From NCBI GenBank assembly GCA_963565915.1, contig OY751493.1:2542001-2606000 (forward strand): a stretch of 64,000 bases of DNA, given 5' to 3'. The DNA is from Entoloma clypeatum. Lineage: Eukaryota > Basidiomycota > Agaricomycetes > Agaricales > Entolomataceae. A program made the position numbers and the translations under genes. The notes beneath the pieces are model-generated. The model ran no database searches and had not been told where the DNA came from. It saw only the letters and a program-made list of their open reading frames with translations. Below are positions 30,736-43,420 of the stretch, one piece after another. Every line of letters begins with the position of its first letter. Within the stretch, counting starts at the first letter, position 1.

Positions 30736-31127
30736 TCAGGTTTTCCCAGAAGACGGTGTCGTCTTTTCGTCAACGTTTGAAAGCCCCAAGTTCCTCCAAT
30801 CGTCCCGCTCCATCAAGCCCCTTCGTAAACATACTCGTCGACAACGGAAGAACGGGCGGGCGGGTATGCGACACGAACCTTTGCATACGACACTCCAAGT
30901 AATTCTTGCTCAGGTCTCTGCAATGCGTAGAAGTGCTCGCGTTTGCGCGTAGACAATTCATGTACAATGTCATCATCTCCTTACATTCACCTGGAAGAGA
31001 TCAGAACAAGGCATGAGATATACCGACGACTATTTCACAGACCATAGTGGTCAAGAGGGAACGAGCCACGGTCGGGTGGTGTGACCTTGAATCCTACATT
31101 TATCGACGGGGGGCGGCCGAAGGACAT
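30736..31127 (-). CDS. COX19: Cytochrome c oxidase assembly protein COX19
   Basis: Twin CX9C protein of the intermembrane space that helps deliver copper to cytochrome c oxidase. Three exons give 93 residues from ATG 31127: MSFGRPPSINVGFKVTPPDR and so on. Cys31/Cys41 and Cys52/Cys62 each have exactly nine residues between them (CKEMMTLYMNC, CRDLSKNYLEC). The end reads GLMERDDWRNLGL and a short tail to TGA 30736-30738. The family is usually about 90-100 residues, so this is full length. Confidence 0.95.
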
Positions 31128-31201
31128 GCTGGTGGAAGTAAGAGCGTGGGTGACAGTGACACCATATGGAGCAAGGAGATAAGATTGTACTATGTATAAT
31201 T

Positions 31202-32170
31202 TCATCCTTTCTTTTTCGACTTTCCTTTCCTCTCATGGTCCACCCTCTCGCCCACGTCAACCAACTCCTCGTCGTGGTCCGGGGATTGTTCTTCAGAATC
31301 GCAAGACTCTGCCCTGTGACGAGACGGTGGATCAAATTGGTGAGCATCGTCGGATAAGCGAAATGCCGGATATAATCCTGTGAGGGTGCTCCTTTTGAGC
31401 ATCACAATATCTTTTAACCACCCATTTTCTTGACGCAGACCAGCTGCTTCCCGTTCTAGGTCTTCCGCGCGCCCCGTGAGATCCGAAACCGAACGCTCAA
31501 GGTTGATCGTCCTCTGCTTCTTCTTTATCCGAAAGCGGGCTGTACCAAAAGATGTTCAGCAAGGTTTTATCGAGTCCGACATGCACATACCGGATGCTGC
31601 AGTATTCCTACGCCGTTTCTCATCGGCCTCCGCTTCTGTGTGATCAGCATCTTGAGTCGGCGTCGGTTGGATGGATGGGCTGCTGGTTTCATGAGGGGAG
31701 CTGCTCGGGCCCGGTAAACTGCCTGGTGCTAATTAGATCGATGTCAGGAAAAGGCAGTGAACTCGTGGTAAGGTTAAAAACCGAACGTTGAAAGTTTGCA
31801 AATTGGTCGGCAAGGAAAAGATCCAACCTCCGCGTCCATTCCGGAGAAGAAAAGGGAGGTACTTGAAGATTCCCCGGGCCATGGCAATCGAATAACCTGT
31901 CATACAACCCAGGCTGTGAGGAGACCATATGAAGATTCATGTGCGGCATGTCATGAAATGAAGGTAAAGGTATTGTAGATCCGCTAAAGGGAGCCCTGTC
32001 ATTCGTTTGAACTGGTTCTTGAAATTAGATGATGGGGCCTAGCAAAGGAGTGATCCCAAACCCTCACCTGCTACGTTGCTACCCTCAGGGTAACTATCCG
32101 ACACAGATGTCGATGCTGTCGTCTGGGGTCTATTGGAGGAGGCAGCGGGGATGTGACCATCGTTTTCCAT
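31202..32170 (-). CDS. bZIP transcription factor, CYS3/MetR-like
   Basis: Three introns; ATG 32170 starts MENDGHIPAASSNRPQTTAS. A middle region (PHMNLHMVSSQPGLYDRLFD and PEWTRRLDLFLADQFANFQR) precedes the bZIP domain. The basic region is DEKRRRNTAASARFRIKKKQ and the zipper runs LERSVSDLTGRAEDLERE and AAGLRQENGWLKDIVMLK. N-TAASARFR with RIKKKQR matches the Neurospora CYS-3 / Aspergillus MetR sulfur regulators and relatives such as Zip1. The C-terminus is acidic then basic, ending GKSKKKG at 31202. An in-frame ATG at 32281 is an alternative start. The sulfur-regulation role is inferred from the basic region only. Confidence 0.8.
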
Positions 32171-32461
32171 AACGATTCGAAGTCTGCTTTCGGTAGAACA
32201 AGATTCTGACGACCAAGCTTCGCTTTTGAAGAAGGATAGCGAGCAGAGCACGTTGCATTGGGGCCTCCAGCGATTCGCCATCGGTTTACAGGATGGCGCG
32301 AAAGATGCATCAATATGGAGCCTGTGATATCAGGATCAAGTTCTTCTGGGAGAGGTCAGCGAGTATTATGTACAATACTTTGAGTACTCGTACTAGTAGG
32401 ATCACATGACGACATTACGCGTCCACAGTACGTCGCATATTACTTACCTTGAATCGATATC

Positions 32462-34778
32462 ATGGTAACTGCCTTCTCCTCTCTCTCTTTCTCAAAGCAT
32501 TGAATTCAACCAGTTGATCAGAGTCAGATCCAAGGACGGAAACTTTCGCTTCGACCTCGCTCCGAATACAGACATCTCAGAGCTGTTGGCCAAAGTAGGT
32601 TGCACCACCTCGCACCGGGGTTTCCCCAAGGTTCTCAACATTGCACCCCGTGCTTAGATACTCGAAACTACATCAGATGCGGACCCAACTACATTCACGA
32701 TATCCAATCAACCACGAGGCAATGAGACAAAGATTTCAGATCTAAAGGGCAGAGACTTGCACAACCTCGGGCTCCGGTGAGTCCCGAAAACATTGTTCGA
32801 GTCCACCCACACTCACAAGTGACCAGGCATGGCGATCTTGTGTTCGTAGCCTACCAGTCCAAATCGTCTTCATCAGGTGACAATGGCCCATCTACACCAT
32901 CCCCTCCTACGCAGCCCCCTCGTGGCGATTCGAGCCAGCCATGGGAATCAGTCATTGAGGAACCCGTGGATTCTCACTGGCGTGCACAGACAGGAAACAT
33001 TCCACGAGGTCGTGACGCCCGGTTCTGCAAGCATGGCCCCAATGGGATGTGCGATTACTGCATGCCCTTGGAACCATATGATCCCGCCTACCATAAAGAA
33101 AATAATATTAAACATCTATCCTACCATGCGCATCTTCGGAAGATTACCCCCAAAGCCACTGCCTCTGCGGCGTCGACGCTGCCTCCCCTCACCCCCTTGA
33201 CGTACAAAGTGAAGGCTCCATGCCCTAGCGGCGGCCACCCGCCTTGGCCCGCAGGTATCTGCACCTCGTGTCAACCATCAGCGATAACCCTTTCCTCACA
33301 ACAATTCCGTATGGTTGATCATCTTGAGATCGCGTCGACGGATATCATCGATCGTTTTCTCCAGGCGTGGCGGAAGACCGGCTTACAGCGGTTTGGTTGG
33401 CTGCTCGGTCGCTACGAGCCATACGATAAAGTTCCAATGGGTGTAAAAGCCGTCGTCGAGGCCATACATGAACCTCCCCAACTGGGTGAACTGGACGGGC
33501 TCACCCTTGGATTGCCTTGGGAGGATGAGGCGCGTGTTAGAGACTTGTTGGCATCTGCCTCGACCCCCTTGACCATCGTGGGATACATCTTTACCGACCT
33601 AGATCCATCCTTGGAAGACCGCACCAAGAACATTTACAAGCGCCACCCAGGATCGTTTTATTTGTCTTCTCTTGAGGCAATCTTTGCTGCAACCTTGCAG
33701 AAAGAGAGTCCCACTCCCTCACGGTCTTCTCCAACAGGACAGTTTGCGTCTCGTCTTGTGACCGCTGTGTTGACGGCGACCGAAGACGGCCAAGTGGATG
33801 TCGCTGCATACCAAGCATCGGAACAGGCCGTCGCTATGGTGGATGCAGACATGATCGAGGCAAGTGTAGATCCTGGAATTGTCAGGGTCAAAGAAGAGGA
33901 CCGTGGACAGCACTCTGCACGATATGTCCCAGATGTCTTCTACACTTACAAGAATGAATATGGGCTGGAGGTTAAGAAGAGCGCGAAGCCGTCTTTTCCT
34001 GTGGAATTTTTGCTGTTGAATGTAGGTCTTGTCGTGATCTCTGCAGATCTGGATAGAGCTCAGCCGTGGTGTTATCAGGTCACCCATGGCTTCCCTCAAA
34101 ATCCGTCTACAATGTTTCATTCCACCCAATTCAATATCGAGAACCGACCGGGTCTCGAGGACCAGACTATTGGAAAGGTCATGTCGACCCTTGCCTCACT
34201 TGACGCCCCGAACATCCCAGAAAGCCTTTTTGCAAAACCAGGAGAAGCGCATAAAAGGATAGAGTTGGCCAAGTGGCTGAGCGACTGGCACCTTGTTGCG
34301 TTTTTAGGGACAACACAGCTTTTCTCTGCTGTGAGTTCTTGTTCCTTTTGATCGGAAAGCGCAGGAGTTGAACCGCCGGTCATATACAGGAAGACATGAC
34401 AGTCCTCGTGCGAACGGTGTCACTTCCTAAACTTCTTGAAGAGCCCTCATTGCTGGATCCTTTACTAGCGACGGAAGGTTGGCAAACACTCATGACATTC
34501 ACAAGAGAGAGTGCTCGTAAGTTGCAATTTTTTTTTTTTCAGAGTTGGCGGATATACTGATGTGATATGCGACAGCTGCAAGCTCCACACCGGGAATCTC
34601 AGCCTCTCACATGGACGAAGACATCCCACAAGAAGTGTTTGACCAAATTGCAGCTGAAGAAGCTGCCAGTGCTGGGCCTGGTTCAGGCGGGTTCGGCAGT
34701 GTCAAAGTCTGCCCTCACTGTACTTTCGAGAATGACTCTGACCGTGTCGATTGTGATGTCTGTGGCCTGCCACTTTAG
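32462..34778 (+). CDS. NPL4: NPL4, Cdc48/p97 ubiquitin cofactor, with C-terminal NZF finger
   Basis: With Ufd1, Npl4 recruits Cdc48 to ubiquitylated proteins (ERAD, chromatin extraction). An N-terminal ubiquitin-like segment begins LIRVRSKDGNFRFDLAP. Zinc motifs follow (DARFCKHGPNGMCDYCMPL; APCPSGGHPPWPAGICTSC), then the MPN-like domain with DIIDRFLQAWRKTGLQRFGW and PLTIVGYIFTDLDP. The C-terminus ends with a RanBP2/NZF finger, VCPHCTFENDSDRVDCDVCG, and TAG 34776-34778. Human NPL4 has this finger but budding yeast Npl4 does not. The likely first exon is the ATG alone (32462-32464), followed by a GTAACT intron to about 32511. Confidence 0.93.
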
Positions 34779-35048
34779 GATTTAGAATGATAAGGAATGG
34801 CCTAGATTACAGCGTATATTGGACAATGTCAATTTCCCTCAAAAAAAAACGTTCCGGTCATCAGAGAGTGTCTATCCGTATAAATCTGCGTGATGAATGC
34901 ACGAGTCTATGCAGCGATTCGTTGAAAAGGTAAGAAGAGAAAAAGGAGCGGGAGCGGAAGACAACCCCGTAACCCAAAATTGACCAATGATGGGCTATGT
35001 TCGTCTAGTAGGATAGTCTGGTGTATCACCATATAACAGGTAAAAAGG

Positions 35049-36528
35049 TTAATGTCCAAATAGCCACCAAACGGCGAAAGCGGCCCCGAAAAGGAGGCCC
35101 AGAGCTCTTGCAATGATGACAATGACGAGAGCCTTGCGAATTGCAGCATAGAACGTGCTTAGTGCTGAGCCAGACCAATTTATACTGGAAGAAAGCCGGT
35201 TGGAATGGAAATAGTTATCTGGGCCAAAGAGACGCACCGCCTGTCGTTGATGCCACCGGCTCTGACGCTTGCTTCCCATCCGCGAACGACCTCCCGATAC
35301 CGCTTTCCGAACACCCTGCAAACACGTCAGAGAGGTTTAAATGGAGGTCGAAAAGATTTGAACTCGCCATATCCAAAAGTTGACATCAGGGTATGAAAAT
35401 CTAGGAAACACGCTCGCTAAGCTCGGTGCCACTATGTCCATTCTCAAATTCTCGAATTCGTTCTGATAGGGGAGTTGCATAATAGAAGATAGAGGTGAAG
35501 AATCCACAAAACGGGCATCATCCGTCTTGGAGCTTGAGAGGGGGAAAATCATGCAGGACATAAGGTCGAGCATCATGCCGAGGGAAAGACCCCATAATTT
35601 GAGGTTCTGTGGAGGATTGAAAAGTCCTTTCTCTAGAAAGTCGTGTTTCTTGGTGGGGTCGGAATGAGGTAGAATGGGAGGGTCTGAAGACGGCGGAAGC
35701 AAAATAGCGGGGTACTCCATTGTCCCGATTAAGAGTCTGACCAACAGTCGTAGGGCGGTAGAGTTTTTCGGAGCGAGACGAGAGGCGGCATCAACAGAAA
35801 CTGTTGTCCACTTGGGAGGTGAATTTCGGGAGACCAACGAGGCAAGTGGAGTCCAATGGAGAGTGGTAGAGGGGATTGGATCGGGAGATGGGGCTTGAGG
35901 GGTAAGTTGGAGGAAAACGAAGGGAGAGAGAATCATCAAGAGGCGTTTGCCGAGGGATGTGGTTATTTCGCGATCATCAAGCTGTCCCACACATGTATAT
36001 TGGCGCTCGGCGAGGTCGATGCCAATTTCTTCCCACGTCTGTCGCATAGCTAGAGAGGAGAGAGAACGAATTCAAGGGGACGATGTACGAAGGAAGAAGA
36101 GGACACACCAGTGTAAAGGCTTCCTTCGTCCTCTGGCTCAGTTCGACCGCCAGGAAAGGCAACATGAGCCTCCCGAGTGTTTCTGGTGTTGCGAGACTTT
36201 GGTTGGGCAAGGGAGACGTCGTCGGTGCCTTGGTGGTCCCTTTGTAAAAAGAGAATTTCAGGGCGAGAGTTCGGGTCATTAACCCAAGGAAGGTCAAAGA
36301 ATTTGGCGAGGGAGGGCGGGTTGGAGGGTGGTGGTGGTACAGAGGCAGAAGGAGAAGGTACGACACGGATGATAAGGGCAACAGCGGCTCTACGGGGCTC
36401 TGGAAGAAGGGTGGGATGAGTGGACAGGTTTGCTGGGCAATGAACGAGAACAGACGGGTGGGTGGTGATGCGATTATGCGCGGCGGCGATGCGCGGATGC
36501 GCTGGAGAGCCCGGGACAGGAGGGGCAT
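35049..36528 (-). CDS. Nudix hydrolase-domain protein with C-terminal membrane anchor
   Basis: ATG 36528 gives MPLLSRALQRIRASPPRIIA, joined across an intron to QPRRAAVALIIRVVP, where the Nudix fold begins. The Nudix box spans HVAFPGGRTEPEDEGSLYT and AMRQTWEEIGIDLAERQYTC. It has R-Q-x-x-E-E where the consensus has R-E-x-x-E-E; the two metal-binding glutamates are kept. About 300 residues later come SYPDVNFWIWVFGKRYREVV and a final hydrophobic segment, LVIVIIARALGLLFGAAFAV, ending WWLFGH (TAA 35049-35051). The arginine-rich N-terminus could target mitochondria. The substrate is unknown. Confidence 0.78.
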
Positions 36529-36697
36529 AATGGACACCGGCTTTTCTGTGGGAAAAAAAGGTGAGCAAGGCGGGAAGGGGGCGAGGGGCGGGACAGACCT
36601 TGAGCCGCCATCGTCGTCGTCTTCGTCGATGACAAGTGCCCCAAAATATTTCTCGCGTCACTCCAGCCCCAAAACATAACAGGCACAAATAGACATC

Positions 36698-37653
36698 ATG
36701 ATCCCAACCCCCAATCTCTCTCATCTCACCCCCAGTGACTATGACCGCGTTTACGAGCCTGCGGGTACGTCCCTTCATTGTTGTCGCCGTTGTCCTCATC
36801 TGGCTCACGGATCACAGAGGATACGTTCCTACTCCTCGACGCTTTGGAAGCAGACGAGCATACCCTCAAACAGATGCAGCCCAAAATATCCCTGGAAATT
36901 GGGTACCACATTCGTCCTTTTACCCTCCTCCCAGTTTACCTTTCCCGCAGCTCTGGCTCCGGCTGCGTCACTAGCTTCATGGCCAGCATCCTTGGCCCAT
37001 CCGTACGTGCGTCAGTCGTTCTCACCGGCTCCTCCCACTCATCAATCTCCAGTATATCTCTGTACAGACATCAACCTGCATGCCTGCCGATGTACCCGTG
37101 CCACTGCCACACAAAACAAGGTACATCGTCTTGTCGCTCGTCTTCCCATTTCCCTCACAACCCGCACAGGTTTCCATACAGTGCATTAACGCTAGTTTCG
37201 CTTCGCCCCTCGAAGCGCGCTTGAAGCGCTCCGTCGATATCATTCTTTTTAACCCTCCCTACGTCCCAACCGTCACCGAAGAGGTCCTTGACGCCCAAAC
37301 TACACACGGGATTCAAGGCTCGTGGGCAGGTGGGCTGCACGGCATGAACGTCACGGGCCAATTCCTTGAACGTGTCGAGGTATGTGCTTTATCGCCCTGG
37401 CATCGATATAGTTTTGACTCCAAGTGCGGAACAAGAATCTTATGTCCTCCACCGCAAGGTTTTACCTTGTCGCGGTGAAGGAAAACAATATATCCATGAT
37501 ACGGGCTGAGATGCACAGGCGATACGCATTGAAAAGCGATGTCTGTTCTTTATTTCTTCCGTAACCTATCTTTCAACTCGGTATTAGATCGTTTTTGATC
37601 GTCGTGCAGGCCGAGAACATCTCTTTGTGCTGAGGTTCACCCGCGATCGGTAA
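36698..37653 (+). CDS. MTQ2: MTQ2, eRF1 glutamine methyltransferase (HEMK2/N6AMT1 type)
   Basis: Catalytic subunit that, with Trm112, methylates the GGQ glutamine of release factor eRF1. It starts MIPTPNLSHLTPSDYDRVYE (36698). Joined exons show PAEDTFLLLDALEADE, the SAM motif SLEIGSGSGCV, the acidic YLCTDINLHAC, and the catalytic ILFNPPYVPT. A GSWAGGLHGMNVTGQFLERV block follows. The last exons give TARFYLVAVKENNISMIRAE and IVFDRRAGREHLFVLRFTRD, TAA 37651-37653. The acceptor AAG before AATCTTATG (about 37440) is required to keep frame. Six or more introns. Confidence 0.9.
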
Positions 37654-37894
37654 CTTCCAGATCCGCCTCTGAAGGAACCCAGGACTTTGGATGAGGACTG
37701 GATATTCCAAGTCAACCCTTCAACATCATTGGGAAGAATGTTATGTATGATTAACAATTAACTGTACAGATAGCTTGTCAGGTGTTCCTGATCGTCTGGC
37801 AAACGAGCAAAATAACAATTCAAGAAAAACTACGATTCACAGATGTGGTAATTATTGAGATGAAAAGAATGAAGGCAAGAAGGAAAACATGTGA

Positions 37895-40800
37895 TTACTC
37901 GTCATCCTGATCAGTTACTGTGCGTCGCCCTCTGGCAATGCTGAAGCGAGAAGGTGAAGTTGTGAGTGAGACCGTTCTCGACATTCGATCACCCGATGCA
38001 ATTGATCCGCTGCTACCACTAGCCGCCAGCGGATTTGTCTCCCCGTCGAACTCCAGGCGCAGGCGAACAAATCCTCCTTGACGTAGATCCACTGAGACTT
38101 CAGCAGACGAGGTGCCCTCGTGTTTAACGTAGCGCCATATCTGAGATTGATGTGAAGAAAAAAGGTGGACAAGATAAAGCGAAACGAACATACGTCAAGT
38201 TCTCCTTCACCTATCTCCTTGTCTTTGCCGAGGGTTTTATGGTCAAACAACCACAAGAAAAGCTTTGGAGTCAACGGTCCAGCTGCACAAAAGAACGATT
38301 CCTGCCTATGTAAAGAAAACAGAGGAAGTAGAGAAAGTAGAACTAATTAGGCGTTGCCAGAAGAATAAAGGTCTCTCCCGCTCACCATTCAGGCGTAGAT
38401 GTCTTGCCCACGTGTTTGGTCTTGTATTCTTTATCCCCCACGCGAATGACAGCATATGCCTTGCTTTCACCAATCGGCAAGTTTCGGGCATCCAGGATGG
38501 AGACTCGGAGTGTACCAGGGTCCTGGAGATCCCCTTCTGCAGGACGTTTCGGAGTTGGGAATGCGGCACTCCTCGCGTCCAAGTTGTCTGATGCGATTGG
38601 ATGACGAGCTTCTGCTACGGGTGGTGCTGGTGGTGGTAAAAACTCGGGAGTTACTTCGGCCTCCCGGTCTTTTTTGAAGACACCAGTAACGCCGTGGAAA
38701 ACGCCTTTGCCGGCCGAAACAGGAAGCGCGCCGATTTGTGTCATCGCCCTACCAGCAGTGGAGAATGTCGCTGTTGCGCTTGTGAACGTCGAGGTGTTCT
38801 TTCTGGCTTTCATGATGATCTCAGGATGGAACAACAATCGTACACGAATGTGTCCTTTCTCTCCAAGTTTCGCTGAAAGGAGAGACAGTACACGTTCGAT
38901 TGACACAAAGGGTTCAATGTCGTTGAGATCAATCTTCGCGCTGCCGAGACTTTTCGATTGCTCAATTTGGTTCCAGTCGAAAATCTCCACAGAGAAGTCC
39001 GCGGCGACACGTGAGGGCTGCAACAGCATTTGTTATTGAGAAATGCTGCCATCGCTTTCGACACGTACCACCGACACAGAGAAAGTCTCGTTCCATTCCG
39101 GAGATAAAGTCTTCTTCTTCACTTGAGATTTGTGGACCCTCGTTCCATTAAGGGAAAAGACGGCAAAAGGATCGGACTTGCCTAGAACAATAGTAAATAG
39201 AGGGGAGAGGACGAGGTGCAAAACTCGTAACTTACCTCCTCTGTCAATGCCGTAAATGTGGTCGCCATCGAGTAGATCAACGCGAAGCACCCCTTGATCT
39301 ATTTTTTTTCATACGAGACAAAGAAGCACATGACAAAGAAGCACGTACTGTTGATAGTCTCCCGAGGCTCGAGTGTGACTGGTACAGGAACGTAGCGCGT
39401 TTCAATTCGGACTGTCGAAAGATTTTTGTTTTGGTCATCCACGAGGGTAAACGTACGAGGGCCAGCCTGGACGCGCGATTAACAAGATTTCAAGTCGGTG
39501 AAAAGTAAGGGTACCAATGTGTCCTGCAAAAAAGATTTCGTGTCACCTTTCCACTCTGCAACGATATCGTCCTTCTCCCCTTCGTCAGCTTCATTTAGGC
39601 GAAGCCACACTCTGCTGAAGTCGATCTCTTTGAGAAAGGCTTCCCCAACGTACTCCCACGCAGCATGTGTGCTCCTAGATTTGACTGTGCTAAAAGAAGG
39701 CCAGTACCCATCGTCGAGAGCGACTTCAAGCCGCCCCTTCTTCGCAAGTGTTCCAGATATGACATTGAATATAATGATGCCGGATTCTATCCATAACTCG
39801 TGAGCATGAGTACAGGAGATGATGAGCTGGACGGACGTTGCGCCAGGAGTTCTTCGGTATTCATTTCGATGCCTTCGTCGGCATTGTTTGGCGGAGCGGG
39901 TTTCTCGACATCCAGATTTTGTGACTCGGGCTTAGCTTCTGATCTGATAGAACTGAGGCTGGTTGTACTTCGTCGCTTGATGGTGACCTCGATTGGAACG
40001 TCACCATTGGTGGTTGAATGGCTCGAACTTGTGTCGTCTCCCTTGTCTATAGCTTTCCCCTCACCTTGCTCAATATCGAACTTGACGGCTTTGAGAGCAA
40101 AGGCCGGCACAAAGGTCGCCGTATAATGCAGTTCGCCCTTGAAGCTCCCTTTGTCGGTACGGATGGGTTCAACGGCGTCTTTTGGAACTGTTGCATCGTA
40201 GGGATAGCCCTTGTTTCCTGATTCCTTTGCCAGCTCGGAGACTTGCAACTCAACTGACCCAAGGGATCGATCCTGATGATTCAGATGAGACTACCATATT
40301 GACAGGAGAGCTAAGTCATTTTGTACCTTGGTCAAGTGCTGGTAATCCATACATTCCAACAGGAGAGTCTGAGCATCACGATGCTGAATTTGAGGTTTGA
40401 CGACTAAACAGATATTCGACGCACCTCTTTCAAAGAGTGGACTAAGGAGATAGAATAGGTAGCCTTAGATAATGAGAGTCTGTGCGTGAGTTAAAGACTT
40501 ACCAGGAATGTAAACGATTTCGTCCCAAACGGGATTGAGATCTAACAATTATGTGAATCTCGGATTTTGACCAAAGAAAAAAGGCGCGAACTGTTATTGA
40601 CGACTTCTGTCCGAGCCTTTGTGACGTTATTCACTTGCACACGCATGTATGGATCGCTCTAAAATCACATAAACCTCAAGGGACGAACCCATACAGGTTT
40701 GGTTCTTACCTTGCCTCCCAAGGCAGCTTCCACATTCCTAGGGATGGCTTGCTTAGAACGACAAGTTAAGTGATACATCATGGTCAAGACGCACTTGACA

Positions 40801-43270
40801 TCGGTAGCTCGGTCCAATAACAACCTGACAACACCGATGGGTGCTACATACCGCTCTGCACCTTGTATGCTGCCGGGCATGTTCAAGGATCTCCATTCAG
40901 CCGAAAGCCTGATTTTGCCGCTCTTACAGCCACTTAATGGGAACCAATCCCTGCTCGCTTCACCTCGAGAGTCCAGCAAATCTGTGAGCCTGATGGACAT
41001 ATATCCGACAACAGGATCCTTCAAAAAGTCTCGATCGTCGATGACGTCAATCCTAATGATGGATGATGCTTTGTCTGGACAGATGAATTCATGGGCCGAT
41101 TCCCAAACGGGATTCAAAGTTCGCTTGAGTCGACGGGTTGTATGCCCCACAGTTTTCGAATTCCCAATGTAAACCTTGGCCAAGGGATTTAATTCCCCAG
41201 ACATGGATTTGGTGTGGTCCAAGTCCTTGGCTTGGTGGATGACCAATCGTACAATTCCCACCGCTGATCTCAGGCAGTCAGTCTCGAATGTTGCGGAGGT
41301 TGTGGAACCGACTTACAGCCGTCAAGTGCTTCGCCCGTTTCCTGGGGTTCAAGGACAGGGAAATAGCTCAGGTCATACCTAACCTCACCCTTTTCCTTCC
41401 CATCACTCAGGAGGTTTGATTTTATGTCCTCTTGGGAAGCGTCATCCCGTAATTTTGACAATTCAAAGGTGGCAAAACCCATCAAACTGTCCTTTCTGTG
41501 GTCATTATAATCCCACAAATGGAGAAAGAGTGTCTCGTCAAGTGAATTAATAAGCAGATACTTGGTTTCCATCCAGGTTGGGTTGAACCTGAGATTTGTT
41601 ATTCAGTTATGTGTGGAGACTCTGAGTGGGGAACACTGACGTGTTGCTTTTGTGTTTCGTGCGCGCCAGTTCTGCACGGTCATTGAAAGTCAAAGCTATA
41701 TACGGGTCGGGAGTTCCGCCTCCAATTTTGGTGCCTTTGATTCCACGGGCTGAATGGATGGTGACTTGTATGACGCCTATTGCGGAGTCCAACGGTTTTC
41801 CAGAAAGCATTTGTTCGAGATTCAAGGTAAAGACGTTCGGATCATACATCATTGGTCCCAAAGAGGCATGGGTCATGTCATCGATGAAGGATGCCAACCC
41901 AGGAATCTACGACGGGGGTAATGAGTAAGAAAGAATAACATTGTAGAAGCAACTGACATTGGCTATATCAAAGCCAAATGTCTCGCCACCGATGGGCTTC
42001 AGCACGTAGTCGATAGCTGGTTTCTCCAGGAAGGTAAAGTCAAGAACCTGAACGTGAGGAAAGTTTGCCATTAGTTTCATGCGAATACGCATCAGGCCAG
42101 AAAAAGTGATGTCTTCGACGAGGATCGGTAAAGCAGCCGTAGCGAAAGCTTTGCCTATGTGAAGTTCGAGAATAATTTTGGGATTCTGTTTGACGGCGAC
42201 CTTTTTTGGGGTCATTTCCGAGATGTCGTTGGGAGTGAAAGAGATGGCCCAGTCCATCATGACAACATCATCAGGTGTTGTAGGGAAGGTCCTGACTTTA
42301 TCGATGCGTGGAGCTTTTGTGCCAAGGGTAAAATGGGACAAACGAATAGAGTCGAGGAAAGCTGGGGTGTTCGTGCTGAGGACCTGGTCGACGGAAGATA
42401 CGATAGAAGCAGAAAGAACAGGTTCATAGATCAACCAAAAGCGGTCGAGAAAGTTGTTTAACCAGTCGGCAGATTCATGTTCGGACGCAAGACGCGTTTT
42501 GACGAGTTCGCGTTGAATGTCGTCACGTGCTCGACGGAGGACGCGTTGAAGGGAGGTGGTGTAATAGGTGTTGCAAATAGCGAGAACGATGAATAACCAG
42601 CCCCATCCGAAATTAAAGCGAGTCAAGAAATGAGAAGCAAATACGGCCTTGAAATGCCAAGTGTTTCAGTTTGAGACATGGAAAGAAGGGACACGCAACT
42701 CACAAAGAGAACGACGGCACCGTCATGATACCAAGAGCCGTAAAATTGCTCGGAGAGAAAGGTATCGAGGATACCTTTCTCTTTGAGCTCACCTTCGGGC
42801 AAATTGTTGTCAATCCCGGAGACTTGGCGCCAGCCGACACGATACCAGTCTGGAATGGTGGGAACGGGGTGAACGGGCATTGCACCAGGAACGGTGGAGG
42901 ACATATCCTGTTGTGCATCCGGAGCGGCTTGTGAGGGTGGCGAGGCGATGGGTTCCTTGTTGTCCACATCTGTATCCTCGACTGTGATTGTAGGGAGGGC
43001 AGTGCGTCCCGTATCCTGAATCTGGACCTCTGCGACGACGTTACGGAGTGTGTGTGTAGATACGGCGGTGGACAAACCTCGTGCGCCAGCGTGGTCCTGC
43101 GGTAGGACGCTCTCGAGCTTGTCGCGCGCCTTCCCGACAGCGGCAGCAGCTTTGTCTTCCGGGGATGCAGCGGGGTCGAAGGAGTGGAGAGGGGGGCCGT
43201 TGTTCTGGATATCCTGGCTGAGGACGTCGGACAGCTTGGGGTGACCGTTAGAGGGGGCTTGGGTGGCCAT
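37895..43270 (-). CDS. Tricalbin-type ER-plasma membrane tether (SMP and multiple C2 domains)
   Basis: The largest gene here. ATG 43270 starts MATQAPSNGHPKLSDVLSQD. A membrane hairpin (GWGWLFIVLAICNTYYTTSL, near 42600) precedes the lipid-binding SMP domain (SADWLNNFLDRFWLIYEPVL, VEDITFSGLMRIRMKLMANF). At least five C2 domains follow, seen as GVIQVTIHSARGIKGTKIGG, GIVRLVIHQAKDLDHTKSMS, GVVRLLLDRATDVK, GVLRVDLLDGDHIYGIDRGG and GTLRVSILDARNLPIGES. The protein ends RRTVTDQDDE at 37895. Yeast Tcb1-3 have this layout, with the SMP domain shuttling lipids and C2 domains binding the plasma membrane with calcium. About twenty exons; some boundaries are approximate. Confidence 0.92.
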
Positions 43271-43420
43271 GGAAGGCGAGAAGGAAAGGAGCGTGGCGAG
43301 GAGGCGAATTAGCTTTTGGCCTGCTGATGTCACTGGGCTCCTTTGGGTCGGACATTGCCGAGCTGGCTGATCACGTTGTCAACTGTGTCACGTGTGAGGT
43401 CGAACTTCAAAGTCTACACG

